Of a stretch of 64,000 bases of DNA, positions 43,132 through 52,025 are shown piece after piece. Numbering within the stretch: position 1 is the first letter of the stretch; the number at the start of each line of letters is the position of its first letter. The translations under genes were made by a program, and so were the position numbers. The DNA comes from JAZQLP01 sp045542755 (GTDB lineage Bacteria; Bacillota; Clostridia; Oscillospirales; UBA644). A model generated the notes under the pieces. It saw only the letters and a program-made list of their open reading frames with translations, had not been told where the DNA came from and made no database searches. The stretch spans positions 1 through 64,000 of the forward strand of contig JAZQLP010000117.1 of NCBI GenBank assembly GCA_045542755.1, given 5' to 3'.

Positions 43132-43986
43132 ATGCATCGTTCTCGGAGTGCAAACGGAAAATTTATATTTTCAATCTCTATGGCGCTTGCACTGTATTTT
43201 AGCATCTTGCTCAGCAGGGAAAATTATACCACAATATTCATTGCTTTTTCAACCCTCGTGTGGCATGCTATAGCCAATTTATTTTGTGGTATGCTTGCAT
43301 CGTACAGATTTAAAAATCCGACAGCTAAATATATTGAGATAAAAAATAAATTTATCCGAAAGTTATTCGTTCACCCATATTCTTTCAGCAGGGGTGTCTT
43401 CATAGATAGCGCCGATCAAAGAACAAACATCATCGGACTTATATTAAACATTACAAATGTATTAATGTTCGTTTCCTTTGAGTTTTTACTTCTCTTACCC
43501 AAGATTCCTTGCGACAGTTATATTTTTGAACTGGTTTTCCCAAGAAGTAGTTACGGCGGAAGAACGAGGAGCATTGACATTGAGCTCAATTCTTTAAATG
43601 AGGTCATACCTGCTGAAACCTCAAGAACCTTTGCGTTAGTGATGGTACTAATTGTTTTTATTTTTCTTATTTTATCTATCCCAAAGAAAAAGAAGAATCA
43701 AAAGAGAAAGACGAAAAACAATATAAGGGCAACGAAAAGAGCACTGGAAAATTTTGAGTTATATCATCAGTTATCTACATCCCTTATTGACATTGCTGTC
43801 CGCACAAATAATAAAAAGCGTAAGTTTTGGTACAAACCCGATCAACTTGATACAATTGAAGATTTGGTACGTTCCACCACTGAAAACATTGAATTGAAAC
43901 TTGAAAGAAAGGGCAATAAACTTGTTTCCTTTGAAGTGATTGACAAGATGAATAACCGTGTGATATTTACAGGATTATTTATATAA
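43132..43986 (+). CDS. AT-rich orphan membrane protein, possibly acquired
   Basis: A 284-residue protein with about four membrane helices (near 14-30, 36-58, 99-125, 175-200), then a highly basic stretch (IPKKKKNQKRKTKNN) and a C-terminal globular part. The start at 43132 (MHRSRSANGK) follows TGAGG; earlier in-frame starts lie within the promoter. I recognise no family. Codons are richer in A/T at third positions than in all neighbours, and the gene directly follows a tRNA array, the usual site of insertion. Confidence 0.6.
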   Translation: MHRSRSANGKFIFSISMALALYFSILLSRENYTTIFIAFSTLVWHAIANLFCGMLASYRFKNPTAKYIEIKNKFIRKLFVHPYSFSRGVFIDSADQRTNIIGLILNITNVLMFVSFEFLLLLPKIPCDSYIFELVFPRSSYGGRTRSIDIELNSLNEVIPAETSRTFALVMVLIVFIFLILSIPKKKKNQKRKTKNNIRATKRALENFELYHQLSTSLIDIAVRTNNKKRKFWYKPDQLDTIEDLVRSTTENIELKLERKGNKLVSFEVIDKMNNRVIFTGLFI

Positions 43987-44044
43987 AATAATGGTTCAAA
44001 ATTATCAGATACAATATCATTTTAAATAGTTCTCAAAAAAAAGC

Positions 44045-44080
44045 AAAGCACGCATCACCTTTTGGTGATGCGTGCTTTTA
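44045..44080. terminator. Bidirectional intrinsic terminator
   Basis: Fifteen-bp stem AAAGCACGCATCACC (44045-44059), TTTT loop, GGTGATGCGTGCTTT (44064-44078), between convergent genes. Confidence 0.93.
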
Positions 44081-44956
44081 TTATTTGTTTTTCTTAAACG
44101 TAGGTATAGCCAAACTCAAAACCGAAACAAAGGCCGCAGACTTTAACCAATCCAAAACGGTTGAAAGGGTATAATAAATCCCGCTGAGCATCAAAAATCT
44201 CTGATGATCGGAGTCCCCTACCGTCAGATCCGTGTCCGAATAAAGGATGCCGTGCATAAACTCCCCAAAGAAATAGGAAATAATATGCAGACAGATAATG
44301 GCTCCTACACAAATAAAGAACCACACCATAGCCCTTTTCTTATTCTTTATTTCATATTTGCAGAATGACAGCACAGTAAAGACAGTCAGCGCCAGATATA
44401 CAAGCCATCTTACCCCGGCCACCACAGTTTGGGCAGTAAGCCCTGTGTATATCAGATAGGTAAAAAATGCTGCCGACCCCGCACCCGTAGCAAAGGAAAG
44501 ATAGGCGTCGATAATAATATACAGCGCCCATGAACACCAAAGCAAGGGGCGTTTACGGGATACGATACAGATAATTCCGCAGCAGATAAAGGGCGCGGAC
44601 ACAATAAGTCCCGTCAAGAGCCCGCCAAAGCCCGTAAAAAGCAAAAATGCAAGTCCGCCAAGAATCATAAGAATTATTACGGCGGCCATTCTGCCGGAGG
44701 ACAGTCCGTTCATTGACCAAGTTGTGGGCTGTGATTTTGCACCTTCTTCAGAGGCAACAGCATCTCCCTTTATAAGATCGTCGAGGGTAATGCCGAAAAC
44801 CTCGCTCATGCCCACAAGCTTATCAAGGTCGGGCACCGAAGCATCTGTTTCCCATTTTGAAACCGACTGACGGGAAACGTCAAGCCTTTCTGCAAGGTCT
44901 CCCTGGGAAAGATTATTCTTCTTTCGAAGATTATATATGTTTTGTCCAAGAGTCAT
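44081..44956 (-). CDS. XRE-family regulator with membrane domain
   Basis: A 291-residue protein. Residues 5-60 are an XRE helix-turn-helix (NIYNLRKKNNLSQGDLAERLDVSRQSVSKWE). After a linker there are about six membrane helices (85-285). Such fused HTH-membrane proteins are common in Clostridia and may sense membrane or small-molecule signals. Its own promoter contains a 13-bp palindrome, so self-regulation is plausible. Confidence 0.8.
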   Translation of the reverse strand: MTLGQNIYNLRKKNNLSQGDLAERLDVSRQSVSKWETDASVPDLDKLVGMSEVFGITLDDLIKGDAVASEEGAKSQPTTWSMNGLSSGRMAAVIILMILGGLAFLLFTGFGGLLTGLIVSAPFICCGIICIVSRKRPLLWCSWALYIIIDAYLSFATGAGSAAFFTYLIYTGLTAQTVVAGVRWLVYLALTVFTVLSFCKYEIKNKKRAMVWFFICVGAIICLHIISYFFGEFMHGILYSDTDLTVGDSDHQRFLMLSGIYYTLSTVLDWLKSAAFVSVLSLAIPTFKKNK

Positions 44957-44979
44957 ACAGCAAATCTCCTTTCACAAGA

Positions 44980-45009
44980 AGTATACCCTAACATAGGGAC
45001 AGGAGTCAA
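44980..45009 (-). promoter_or_regulatory. Promoter with palindromic operator, XRE gene
   Basis: Minus strand TTGACT (45004-45009), 18 nt, TATACT (44980-44985). The spacer holds CCCTAACATAGGG (44986-44998), CCCTA/TAGGG around ACA. Confidence 0.7.
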
Positions 45010-45074
45010 CCAATTCGCCTTTAAACTTTAGCAACCAACGGTTGCATCTTTATTTTTAGGGATAAAAAAGGATA

Positions 45075-46457
45075 TTACACAAGCTCAAACCCGCGAAGAT
45101 AGGATTTTTGCTTGCCGTGGTAGGTAAAGTAGAGCGCATGAGTACCTTCGGGAATGGAAATGGGAGCAGAGAACTCCTGCCAGTTATTGGCACGGCGTAT
45201 CTCAACGGTGGCGAGGACTTCGCCGCCAAGCTCCGTTCTTATATCGTAATATGCGTGAGGGTATCCGCGAACCCACAGCTTAATTTCTTTAGTATGGCCG
45301 TCAAATTTGAAATACTTAAATCCGATGGTGGAGCCGTCAATTATATTGGACACGTATCCGTCTTCCTTATCCCCGTCACGACCGTCCTGCACTATCTTGG
45401 GGAGCTCATCAACACCCAAAATATTGCATGCTATATAAGAGGGATAGTATCCCTTTCCTTCAAGGGGACCGCCGTTAAGGCCGCAGGAGGTCATTTCCAC
45501 CTGACAGAAGCTACCGTCTGCCTCCATATTAATAGCTTCGGCGCAGGCCTGACGGCTGTAGCTGGTGCCGTTGGTGTGGCGATGGTAAAATATATAATAC
45601 TGTCCGTTAACGCACGCCAGACCGCCGTGATTGTTTCCGCCCTTTGCCGCCCTCATATCTATAGGCTTATAGGTGTCAATGCCAAGGTCACGGTTGCTTA
45701 CAAGAACACCGCGGTAGACAAAATCCCCGTCGGGTCTGTTACTTGTAGCGTAACAAAGCTGGTCTTGTACCTCGGAAGAATAAACAAAATAGTAGGTATC
45801 GTTATATTTACGTATGGATGCAGCCTCAAAAAAGCCGTGTCCCTCGTAGGGAGTGCCCACGCTGTAAATTTTGGAAGGTACAATAATTTGGGGATCGCGA
45901 ATAACGGTCAACATATCCTTATCAAGAACAGTAACCATTGCTCCGTGCCTTGAGGAATCGGTAAAACGGCCAAAGCCTGTATAAAGATAGGTTTTATCCC
46001 CCTCGGTGAGAACGGCGGGGTCAAACTGGGGCTCATCCCCTGCATCCTTATTTCTTCCGCAAAGTGTACCGTCGGGATACTGCACGTATCCGTGGAACTT
46101 ATACTCCCCCGCAGGGGTATCGCATACCGCCACAGAAACGATATCCAGCACGTCGTTTACGTAATACAGATAGTATCTTCCGTCGGGACCTTGAGTAACA
46201 TCGGGAGCATACATATTCATTCTTCCGTCACGGTTGAGAGGGTCCTCTGTCCTATTATATATAACGCCCTCGTATCTCCAATCGGACAGATCCTCCAGCG
46301 GGGCTGAATAGCAGATATAATCCCCCAGACAGTACATCCATCCGTTGTAAATATCGTGGGAACCGTATACGTACAAGCGGTCACCGAAAATATGGGGCTC
46401 ACCGTCGGGAACGTATTCCCAGGAGGGCATATATGGATTAAAAGCTTGTTTTTTCAT
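45075..46457 (-). CDS. Glycoside hydrolase family 43
   Basis: A 460-residue five-bladed beta-propeller enzyme, likely an arabinofuranosidase or xylosidase. The first blade reads PDGEPHIFGDRLYVYGSHD; later are MYAPDVTQGPDGRYYLYYV, GDEPQFDPAVL and HGFFEAASI (acid/base candidate). A C-terminal beta-sandwich (about 340-460) resembles a carbohydrate-binding module. No signal peptide, so it is probably intracellular. It lies 23 nt after rsuA, giving an odd operon with glycerate kinase and rsuA. Confidence 0.85.
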   Translation of the reverse strand: MKKQAFNPYMPSWEYVPDGEPHIFGDRLYVYGSHDIYNGWMYCLGDYICYSAPLEDLSDWRYEGVIYNRTEDPLNRDGRMNMYAPDVTQGPDGRYYLYYVNDVLDIVSVAVCDTPAGEYKFHGYVQYPDGTLCGRNKDAGDEPQFDPAVLTEGDKTYLYTGFGRFTDSSRHGAMVTVLDKDMLTVIRDPQIIVPSKIYSVGTPYEGHGFFEAASIRKYNDTYYFVYSSEVQDQLCYATSNRPDGDFVYRGVLVSNRDLGIDTYKPIDMRAAKGGNNHGGLACVNGQYYIFYHRHTNGTSYSRQACAEAINMEADGSFCQVEMTSCGLNGGPLEGKGYYPSYIACNILGVDELPKIVQDGRDGDKEDGYVSNIIDGSTIGFKYFKFDGHTKEIKLWVRGYPHAYYDIRTELGGEVLATVEIRRANNWQEFSAPISIPEGTHALYFTYHGKQKSYLRGFELV

Positions 46458-46480
46458 GCTTAGTCCTTCCCTTTATAATG

Positions 46481-47176
46481 TCATTTTTCGGGATAAAAGC
46501 GGCGAATGTCGCCCTCTTTCATACCCTCAAGATCATATTGCCCAACCCTCAGACGGAGAAGTCGGGTAACTCTGTTGCCCCTGGAGGCAATCATTCTCTT
46601 TACCTGGTGATACTTTCCCTCTTTAATAATCATCTGGGCAGCATACTCTCCCCTACCGTCCTCACGGAGAGGGCAGGGCGTAAGAGTTGCGGGCATACAT
46701 TCGTCGCCGTCGCCCAGAATTATCCCCTTGGCTACCGCTTCGCAGTCGGCCTCGGTCACGGGCTTTTCGGTTTCTATATAGTAAAGTTTGTCTATATTCT
46801 TCTTGGGAGAAATAATATTATGGGCAAATTCCCCGTCATTTGAAAGCAAGAGCAGACCTTCGCTGTCTTTGTCAAGCCGTCCCACGGGGGCAAGACCCTT
46901 TTTCATATACTCGGCAGGTATAAGCTTCATTACGCTGTCGGGGTCCCCATCGGTGGTGGAAACGTATCCCGCGGGCTTATATAATATAAGGTAGATATAC
47001 TTTGATCTATCGAGGAGCTTTCCGTCAACGGTTATCTCGTCGGCATCCTCCACGCGGAAGGAGATATTATTGGTAATAACCCCGTTAACGGCAACCTTTT
47101 TTATCTTTATCATTTTGTGAGCCTCGTTTCGGGTCATACCCGAAGCCGACAGCACCGCATCAAGTCTTTTACTCAT
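46481..47176 (-). CDS. rsuA: 16S rRNA pseudouridine synthase RsuA-family
   Basis: A 231-residue synthase making pseudouridine in 16S rRNA. It has an N-terminal S4 domain (RLDAVLSASGMTRNEAHKMI, 3-22) and the catalytic GRLDKDSEGLLLLSNDGEFAH segment with Asp. YHQVKRMIAS(R)GNRV and LLRLRVGQ complete the family. It lies 12 nt after the glycerate kinase. Confidence 0.92.
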   Translation of the reverse strand: MSKRLDAVLSASGMTRNEAHKMIKIKKVAVNGVITNNISFRVEDADEITVDGKLLDRSKYIYLILYKPAGYVSTTDGDPDSVMKLIPAEYMKKGLAPVGRLDKDSEGLLLLSNDGEFAHNIISPKKNIDKLYYIETEKPVTEADCEAVAKGIILGDGDECMPATLTPCPLREDGRGEYAAQMIIKEGKYHQVKRMIASRGNRVTRLLRLRVGQYDLEGMKEGDIRRFYPEK

Positions 47177-47188
47177 ATCTCTTCCCTC

Positions 47189-48316
47189 TCATACATTAAA
47201 GTATTCAGCTACAGCCACCGCCGTGGCTTCTTCAAGAAATCTTTCGCCCTCTCTTATGGAAACCTCAAGGGGTGTGCCCTTGGGGGAGATTTCTTTTACA
47301 AATGCCAGATTGGGAACGGTCTTGTCCTCCATATCCGCCTTGCCGCAAAGAACACCAATGGGAACGTTGCCGCTTTTTTGAGAAATACCGCTAAAAACCT
47401 TACCCCAAACACTTTGGAAATCAAATTTTCCTTCCCCAGTAAGTATGAGGTCGGCACCTTTTACCCTTTCCTCAAAGTCAGATATGTCAAGAAGGGCTGA
47501 TATTCCGGACTTAAGCTCCGCCCCGAAAAAGAGGGTAGAACCCGCCCCCATACCACCCGCGGCGCCACCGCCGGGAATGGTGGAAAGGTCAAGGTTAAAA
47601 CACTTTCTTACTACCTCTGCAAAGTTACGGAGGCCGCCGTCAAGAAACTCAACGTCCTCTTTATTTGCTCCCTTCTGAGGCGCATAAACGTAAGCGGCGC
47701 CGTTCTCTCCGTACAGGGGATTGGTAACGTCGCAAAGAACGGTAAATGAGCAATCCTTAAGTCTTGAATCAAGCCCCGAAATATCTATACTGTCAATATT
47801 TATAAGCCCTTCGCCGCAAAGGGGAACGTTTCTTCCTTCTCTGTCAAGGAATCTGCCACCCAGAGCAGCGGCGGCTCCTATTCCGCAATCGGTGGAGGAG
47901 GTTCCGCCGATACCCATTATTATAGACGTGGCACCCTTATCAAGGGCGGCCTTTATTATCTGTCCTGTGCCGAAGGAGGTGGCCTTGCGGGCATCCTTTC
48001 TCTCCGAAAGCCCCGTTGCTGCGGCCATTTCTATAACCGCAAGACGCTTTTCTTCAAACCAACCGAAGAAACCCCTCTTTTTCTCACCGAAGGAGTCGGT
48101 AACGTCCACTTCACACATCTCTCCCCCTTTGGTTGCGGCGAGAAAGACCTCTACCGTTCCTTCGCCACCGTCGGCAATGGGGATAAGGATTATATTTTCA
48201 CTGTTTATTCCCGCTTTACCCAAACCTCTTGCCATAGCTTCGCAAGCCTTTGGGGATGACATACTGCCCTTGAAACTGTCGGGTACGCATATTACTTTTT
48301 TAGAGGTCATATCCAT
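47189..48316 (-). CDS. Glycerate kinase (GlxK/GarK family)
   Basis: A 375-residue kinase converting glycerate to phosphoglycerate. Family marks are CVPDSFKGSMSSPKACEAM, IPIADGGEGTVE, GIGGTSSTDCGIGAAAALG, GGGAAGGMGAG and LTGEGKFDFQS. Complete length. The start at 48316 follows AGGAAAT. It leads an operon with rsuA and GH43. Glycerate may come from sugar-acid breakdown. Confidence 0.92.
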   Translation of the reverse strand: MDMTSKKVICVPDSFKGSMSSPKACEAMARGLGKAGINSENIILIPIADGGEGTVEVFLAATKGGEMCEVDVTDSFGEKKRGFFGWFEEKRLAVIEMAAATGLSERKDARKATSFGTGQIIKAALDKGATSIIMGIGGTSSTDCGIGAAAALGGRFLDREGRNVPLCGEGLINIDSIDISGLDSRLKDCSFTVLCDVTNPLYGENGAAYVYAPQKGANKEDVEFLDGGLRNFAEVVRKCFNLDLSTIPGGGAAGGMGAGSTLFFGAELKSGISALLDISDFEERVKGADLILTGEGKFDFQSVWGKVFSGISQKSGNVPIGVLCGKADMEDKTVPNLAFVKEISPKGTPLEVSIREGERFLEEATAVAVAEYFNV

Positions 48317-48351
48317 AATTTTATTTCCTATAAAAATATTTAGCTAAAACG

Positions 48352-48380
48352 CAAGGGATGTCGCATAGCGGCATCCCTTG
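48352..48380 (-). terminator. Intrinsic terminator of the zinc-ribbon gene
   Basis: CAAGGGATG (48352-48360) with CATCCCTTG (48372-48380), with CGCATAGCG inside, followed by GTTTT on the minus strand. Confidence 0.75.
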
Positions 48381-48408
48381 TTCAGTTGCACGGTCAAAGT
48401 TTAAAGGA

Positions 48409-48687
48409 TTATTCAGCTTCCTTCATTTTTGCATAGCATTCGCTGCAGTAAATAGGTCTGTCATCCTTGGGCTGGAAAGGAACCTTAGCTTCCTTGCCAC
48501 AGCTTGCGCACTGGCCAACAAAGAGTTCTCTGTTGCCTCTTGCGTTTGCCTTTCTGGCAGTTCTGCATTCTTTGCAGCACTTGGGCTCGTTCTGGAAGCC
48601 CTTTTCTGCGTAGAATTCCTGTTCTCCTGCGGTGAAGATGAAGGTGTTGCCACAGTCTTTGCAGACTAATTCTTTGTCCTGATACAT
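48409..48687 (-). CDS. Probable zinc-ribbon protein
   Basis: A 92-residue protein with four CxxC pairs: CKDC (near 10), CKEC (near 38), CASC (near 58), CSEC (near 80), each forming half of two zinc ribbons. The middle motif AGEQEFYAEKGFQNEPKC is shared by a family of Clostridial zinc-ribbon proteins of unknown role. The start at 48687 (MYQDKELVCKDC) follows GAGGT. Leader with an inverted repeat. Confidence 0.75.
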   Translation of the reverse strand: MYQDKELVCKDCGNTFIFTAGEQEFYAEKGFQNEPKCCKECRTARKANARGNRELFVGQCASCGKEAKVPFQPKDDRPIYCSECYAKMKEAE

Positions 48688-48730
48688 TCTGAGATACCTC
48701 GCTTTGGAATAATTCGCCGACGGAATCGAC

Positions 48731-48797
48731 ATTTAAAGATCGCCCATGACCGGAGTTACACCGATCCGATTGAAAAACACTGTAAACATCTTTAAAT
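48731..48797. repeat. 10-bp perfect inverted repeat in a leader
   Basis: ATTTAAAGAT (48731-48740) is mirrored by ATCTTTAAAT (48788-48797), 47 nt apart, upstream of the zinc-ribbon gene. Near-copies CCCATGACC and GGCTATGACC flank it. Confidence 0.5.
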
Positions 48798-48940
48798 GGC
48801 TATGACCCTGAGTTGTGTGTGTTTCCGCACCTTCACCGTGCAAAAAAGAGCAAGTAAACGTTCAAACTGGGAGAGCTGAAAAGATTTATTCGAGACTGAT
48901 TTCAATTTTGTTCTTACTGGGCATATTTGCTGTACAAATT

Positions 48941-49444
48941 TTATTTATACAACTTTTTAATTTTTCCTTTTATGCGAGTCAAAGAATTGTCTATAGTTTT
49001 TGAGGTAACACCGAGAGAAGCCGATATTTCGGCATAGGACTTGTCTCGGAGATACTCGGTGAGTATCTTTGCTTCAAGAGAAGAAAGTTCATCCTTCAGC
49101 TTTGCAAAAAAGTCTGCCGTATCGTTTTTCTCGATAATGGCACTGGCCATATCCCCCGCCTCGGGAAGAGTTTTATCGTCAAGGCTCTCGGTAAGGGTAT
49201 CGTCCTTGATTTTTCGGCAGGCGGAGTAAATGGAGTTTCTGATACAGATATTGGCGTAGGCTCTGAAGGGCACGCCCGTTTCTTCAGAATAACTGTTTAC
49301 GGCGTTAAAAAGACCAATGAGTCCCTCCTGAACAAGGTCTTCCCAATATCTTTCGGGGAAGGACGCGGAAATACCCTTTATAACGGGCATAAATTCGGGA
49401 ATCAGGTCTTCGTATGAAGAAAGGCTGTTTTCGGTAAGGTTCAT
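48941..49444 (-). CDS. Sigma-70-family RNA polymerase sigma factor
   Basis: A 167-residue sigma factor with region 2 (FPERYWEDLVQEGLIGLFNAVNSY, PFRAYANICIRNSIYSACRK) and a C-terminal region 4 helix-turn-helix (LRDKSYAEISASLGVTSKTIDNSLTRIKGK). Region 3 is absent, so it is SigH- or ECF-like. It lies between a zinc-ribbon gene and the terminator of ugpC. Target genes unknown. Confidence 0.85.
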   Translation of the reverse strand: MNLTENSLSSYEDLIPEFMPVIKGISASFPERYWEDLVQEGLIGLFNAVNSYSEETGVPFRAYANICIRNSIYSACRKIKDDTLTESLDDKTLPEAGDMASAIIEKNDTADFFAKLKDELSSLEAKILTEYLRDKSYAEISASLGVTSKTIDNSLTRIKGKIKKLYK

Positions 49445-49484
49445 GCGGTGCCTCTTTCGCCCTTATAGTCGCTACAATAAAGTA

Positions 49485-49526
49485 AAAAAGCCCGCTCGAC
49501 CCTTTCGTGAGGGCCGAGGGGCTCTG
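49485..49526 (-). terminator. Intrinsic terminator of ugpC
   Basis: AAGCCCGCTCGACCCT and its partner AGGGCCGAGGGGCTCT form a stem with one or two mismatches; T6 follows on the minus strand. Confidence 0.75.
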
Positions 49527-49598
49527 TATCAGTTTTCAAAATAAATAACTATCATTTGAAAAACCCGGAATGCTAAAGGAATAATAACCGAATACCTA

Positions 49599-50720
49599 TT
49601 AGTTGATAATGGTTTCCTCGGTGTCGATGTCGAAGAGGTGAACCTTGGACATATCAAGAGCAACCTTGATAACGTCGCCGGGCTTAGCCTTCGAATAGGG
49701 AGAAACTCTTGCAGTGAACTTGTTGTCCTTAACGTCGAGGTAAAGGAAGGTTTCAGCACCCATAAGTTCAACAACTTCTACGTTAACGGTGATGATGGAT
49801 TCGTTATACTTTTCGAGGTTGATCTCTTCGTCGTAGATAGCCTCGGGACGGATACCCATAATTACCTGCTTGCCGCCATAGGACATGAGCTTATCGTAGT
49901 TTTCGGTAAGAACCTTTTCCTTGGGAAGCTTAAGAGCGAAGTCTGCAAAGTTTACAAATACGTCATCGCCTCTCTTGGTGATCTTAGCTTCAACAAAGTT
50001 CATCTGGGGAGAACCGATAAAGCCTGCAACGAAGAGGTTGCAAGGATCATCATAAAGAACCTGAGGAGTATCGCACTGCTGAATGAAACCGTCCTTCATA
50101 ACAACGATTCTGTCAGCCATGGTCATAGCCTCGGTCTGGTCGTGGGTAACGTAAATGAAGGTGGTGCCGAGTCTGAGGTGGAGCTTGGAAAGCTCGGTTC
50201 TCATCTGTGCACGGAGCTTAGCGTCGAGGTTGGACAGAGGTTCGTCAAGAAGGAATACCTTAGGCTCACGAACGATTGCACGGCCGAGAGCAACACGCTG
50301 ACGCTGACCACCGGACAAAGCCTTGGGTCTTCTGTCGAGAAGGTGGGAGATGTCAAGGATACGAGCTGCTTCGTCAACACGTCTCTTGATTTCTTCCTTG
50401 GAAACTTTACGGAGCTTAAGTCCGAAAGCCATGTTTTCATAAACGGTCATGTGAGGATAAAGAGCGTAGTTCTGGAAAACCATCGCAATATCTCTTTCCT
50501 TGGGAGCGATATCGTTAACGAGTCTGTCGTCTATGTAAAGCTCACCTTCGGAAATTTCTTCAAGACCTGCTATCATTCTCAAGGTAGTGGACTTGCCGCA
50601 TCCGGAAGGACCAACGAGGATTATGAATTCCTTGTCCTTTATCTTGAGGTTGAAGTCTGTAACGGCACGAACGCCGCCCTGATAAATTTTACCGATATGT
50701 TTTAAAACTAATCCGGCCAC
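49599..50720 (-). CDS. ugpC: Sugar ABC transporter ATPase UgpC/MsmK-type
   Basis: A 373-residue ATP-binding subunit that powers several carbohydrate importers (CUT1). Walker A GPSGCGKST (37-45), signature LSGGQRQRVALGRA, Walker B VFLLDEPLSNLD, and the C-terminal OB-fold (about 240-370) typical of MsmK/UgpC. The start is GTG at 50720 with GGAGG upstream. No permease or binding-protein gene is beside it, so it is likely shared among importers encoded elsewhere. Confidence 0.93.
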   Translation of the reverse strand: MAGLVLKHIGKIYQGGVRAVTDFNLKIKDKEFIILVGPSGCGKSTTLRMIAGLEEISEGELYIDDRLVNDIAPKERDIAMVFQNYALYPHMTVYENMAFGLKLRKVSKEEIKRRVDEAARILDISHLLDRRPKALSGGQRQRVALGRAIVREPKVFLLDEPLSNLDAKLRAQMRTELSKLHLRLGTTFIYVTHDQTEAMTMADRIVVMKDGFIQQCDTPQVLYDDPCNLFVAGFIGSPQMNFVEAKITKRGDDVFVNFADFALKLPKEKVLTENYDKLMSYGGKQVIMGIRPEAIYDEEINLEKYNESIITVNVEVVELMGAETFLYLDVKDNKFTARVSPYSKAKPGDVIKVALDMSKVHLFDIDTEETIIN

Positions 50721-50995
50721 GATGAAAAACCTCCATTTAAAATTTGGGCTGTGTTTTATAATTCAAATTTACTCGTAAGCAAATAATTTGACCATTAATA
50801 TAATATCACAAATTTTCGTTTTTGCATAGGGTAACTTATACACAAAAAAACTTTTTTTGCTTTAGTTAAACTGTACAATATTCACAATTGAGTCCTCTTT
50901 TTGGGACTTTACCCTACCATAAGCACTCAAGAGCAACAGTCAACAAAGGGCAGTTTGTCACATTTCGGACTCATTTGCCGAAATACTGCCTAAAA

Positions 50996-51823
50996 TCATT
51001 CCTGTTCTTCGCCGATTTCCTTTTCTATCTGTGCTGCGCGCTTGGTACAAGCCAGCATAGCATCGCCGATTATCTGCTCAAAATACTTCTTTTCAAGGTA
51101 ATCAACGGCTCTTTCGGTGGTACCGTTGGGGGTACAGATTTCTTTAAGAAGCTGGTCGATGTTCTCGTCCCCTACTCTGACTACAGTTTCTGTAGCTCCG
51201 ATAATGGTCTCCATAACCAGACGGCGAGCGATCTCAGGCTCTATACCCTGAGCAACAGCGCCGTTTATCATTGCTTTTATAAGCATATAAACGTATGCGG
51301 GGGAAGAGCCGCTTACGGAAATAACCTCGTTCATCTTATCTTCGGGAAGAACCTCAACAAGGCCTGCAGCAGCAAAGATATCCTTTACAGCGTTAAGCTC
51401 TGCGTAGGTTATGGGCATAGCGTAAGAAATTGCGGTAGCGCCCTTGCCGTACTTTGCGGGGGTGTTGGGCATAGCTCTTACAACCTTACATTCCTTACCA
51501 ACAGTCTTCTTAATAAAGGAAATGGAAATACCTGCGGCAACGCTTACCAGCACGTTGTTTATGGAAACTGCGGGAGCGATGCGCTCAAGAACCTTCTTCA
51601 GGTCGTGGGGGCGTACGGTGAGGAAAACTATGTCAGCGGACTTAACTACTTCAAGCTCGCTCTTGACCATATTGTAGCCCTCTGCTCTCAGTTTATCTCT
51701 CTTAAGATTGTCTATATCGTAAAGATACATCTGACTTTTGTCAGCAACGCCCTCGTTTGCGATGGCGGAGATAAGAGCCTGAGCCATATGGCCTGCGCCG
51801 ATAAAACCGATTTTGTACTTCAT
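50996..51823 (-). CDS. proC: Pyrroline-5-carboxylate reductase
   Basis: A 275-residue NADPH-dependent reductase of the last step of proline synthesis. N-terminal Rossmann motif GFIGAGHMAQAL, middle VRAMPNTPAKYGKGA, and the family signature VSGSSPAYVYMLIKAMINGA followed by ATETV, CTPNGTTERAVDYLE. Own promoter at 51908-51936. Confidence 0.94.
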   Translation of the reverse strand: MKYKIGFIGAGHMAQALISAIANEGVADKSQMYLYDIDNLKRDKLRAEGYNMVKSELEVVKSADIVFLTVRPHDLKKVLERIAPAVSINNVLVSVAAGISISFIKKTVGKECKVVRAMPNTPAKYGKGATAISYAMPITYAELNAVKDIFAAAGLVEVLPEDKMNEVISVSGSSPAYVYMLIKAMINGAVAQGIEPEIARRLVMETIIGATETVVRVGDENIDQLLKEICTPNGTTERAVDYLEKKYFEQIIGDAMLACTKRAAQIEKEIGEEQE

Positions 51824-51907
51824 TTTTCTACCCCTTTCGGTGTTGTTGATTATCTCAGAAATTAATTTACTAAATAAAAAGGCAGCGATGCCTACCTATA
51901 CTATTAT

Positions 51908-51936
51908 ATTTTACTATAATACGCCCCATTTGTCAA
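51908..51936 (-). promoter_or_regulatory. Promoter of proC
   Basis: Minus strand TTGACA (51931-51936), 17 nt, TAAAAT (51908-51913). Confidence 0.7.
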
Positions 51937-51993
51937 GCATCATCGCAAGATTTCCACATTTTGTCACTCTTATACCACTTAAAGGAAGAAAAA

Positions 51994-52019
51994 AGAGGAT
52001 GCCCTTTGGGACATCCTCT
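51994..52019 (-). terminator. Intrinsic terminator of the NYN gene
   Basis: AGAGGATG/CATCCTCT with inner CCC/GGG (51994-52019), followed on the minus strand by T6. Confidence 0.85.
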
Positions 52020-52025
52020 GAAAAA

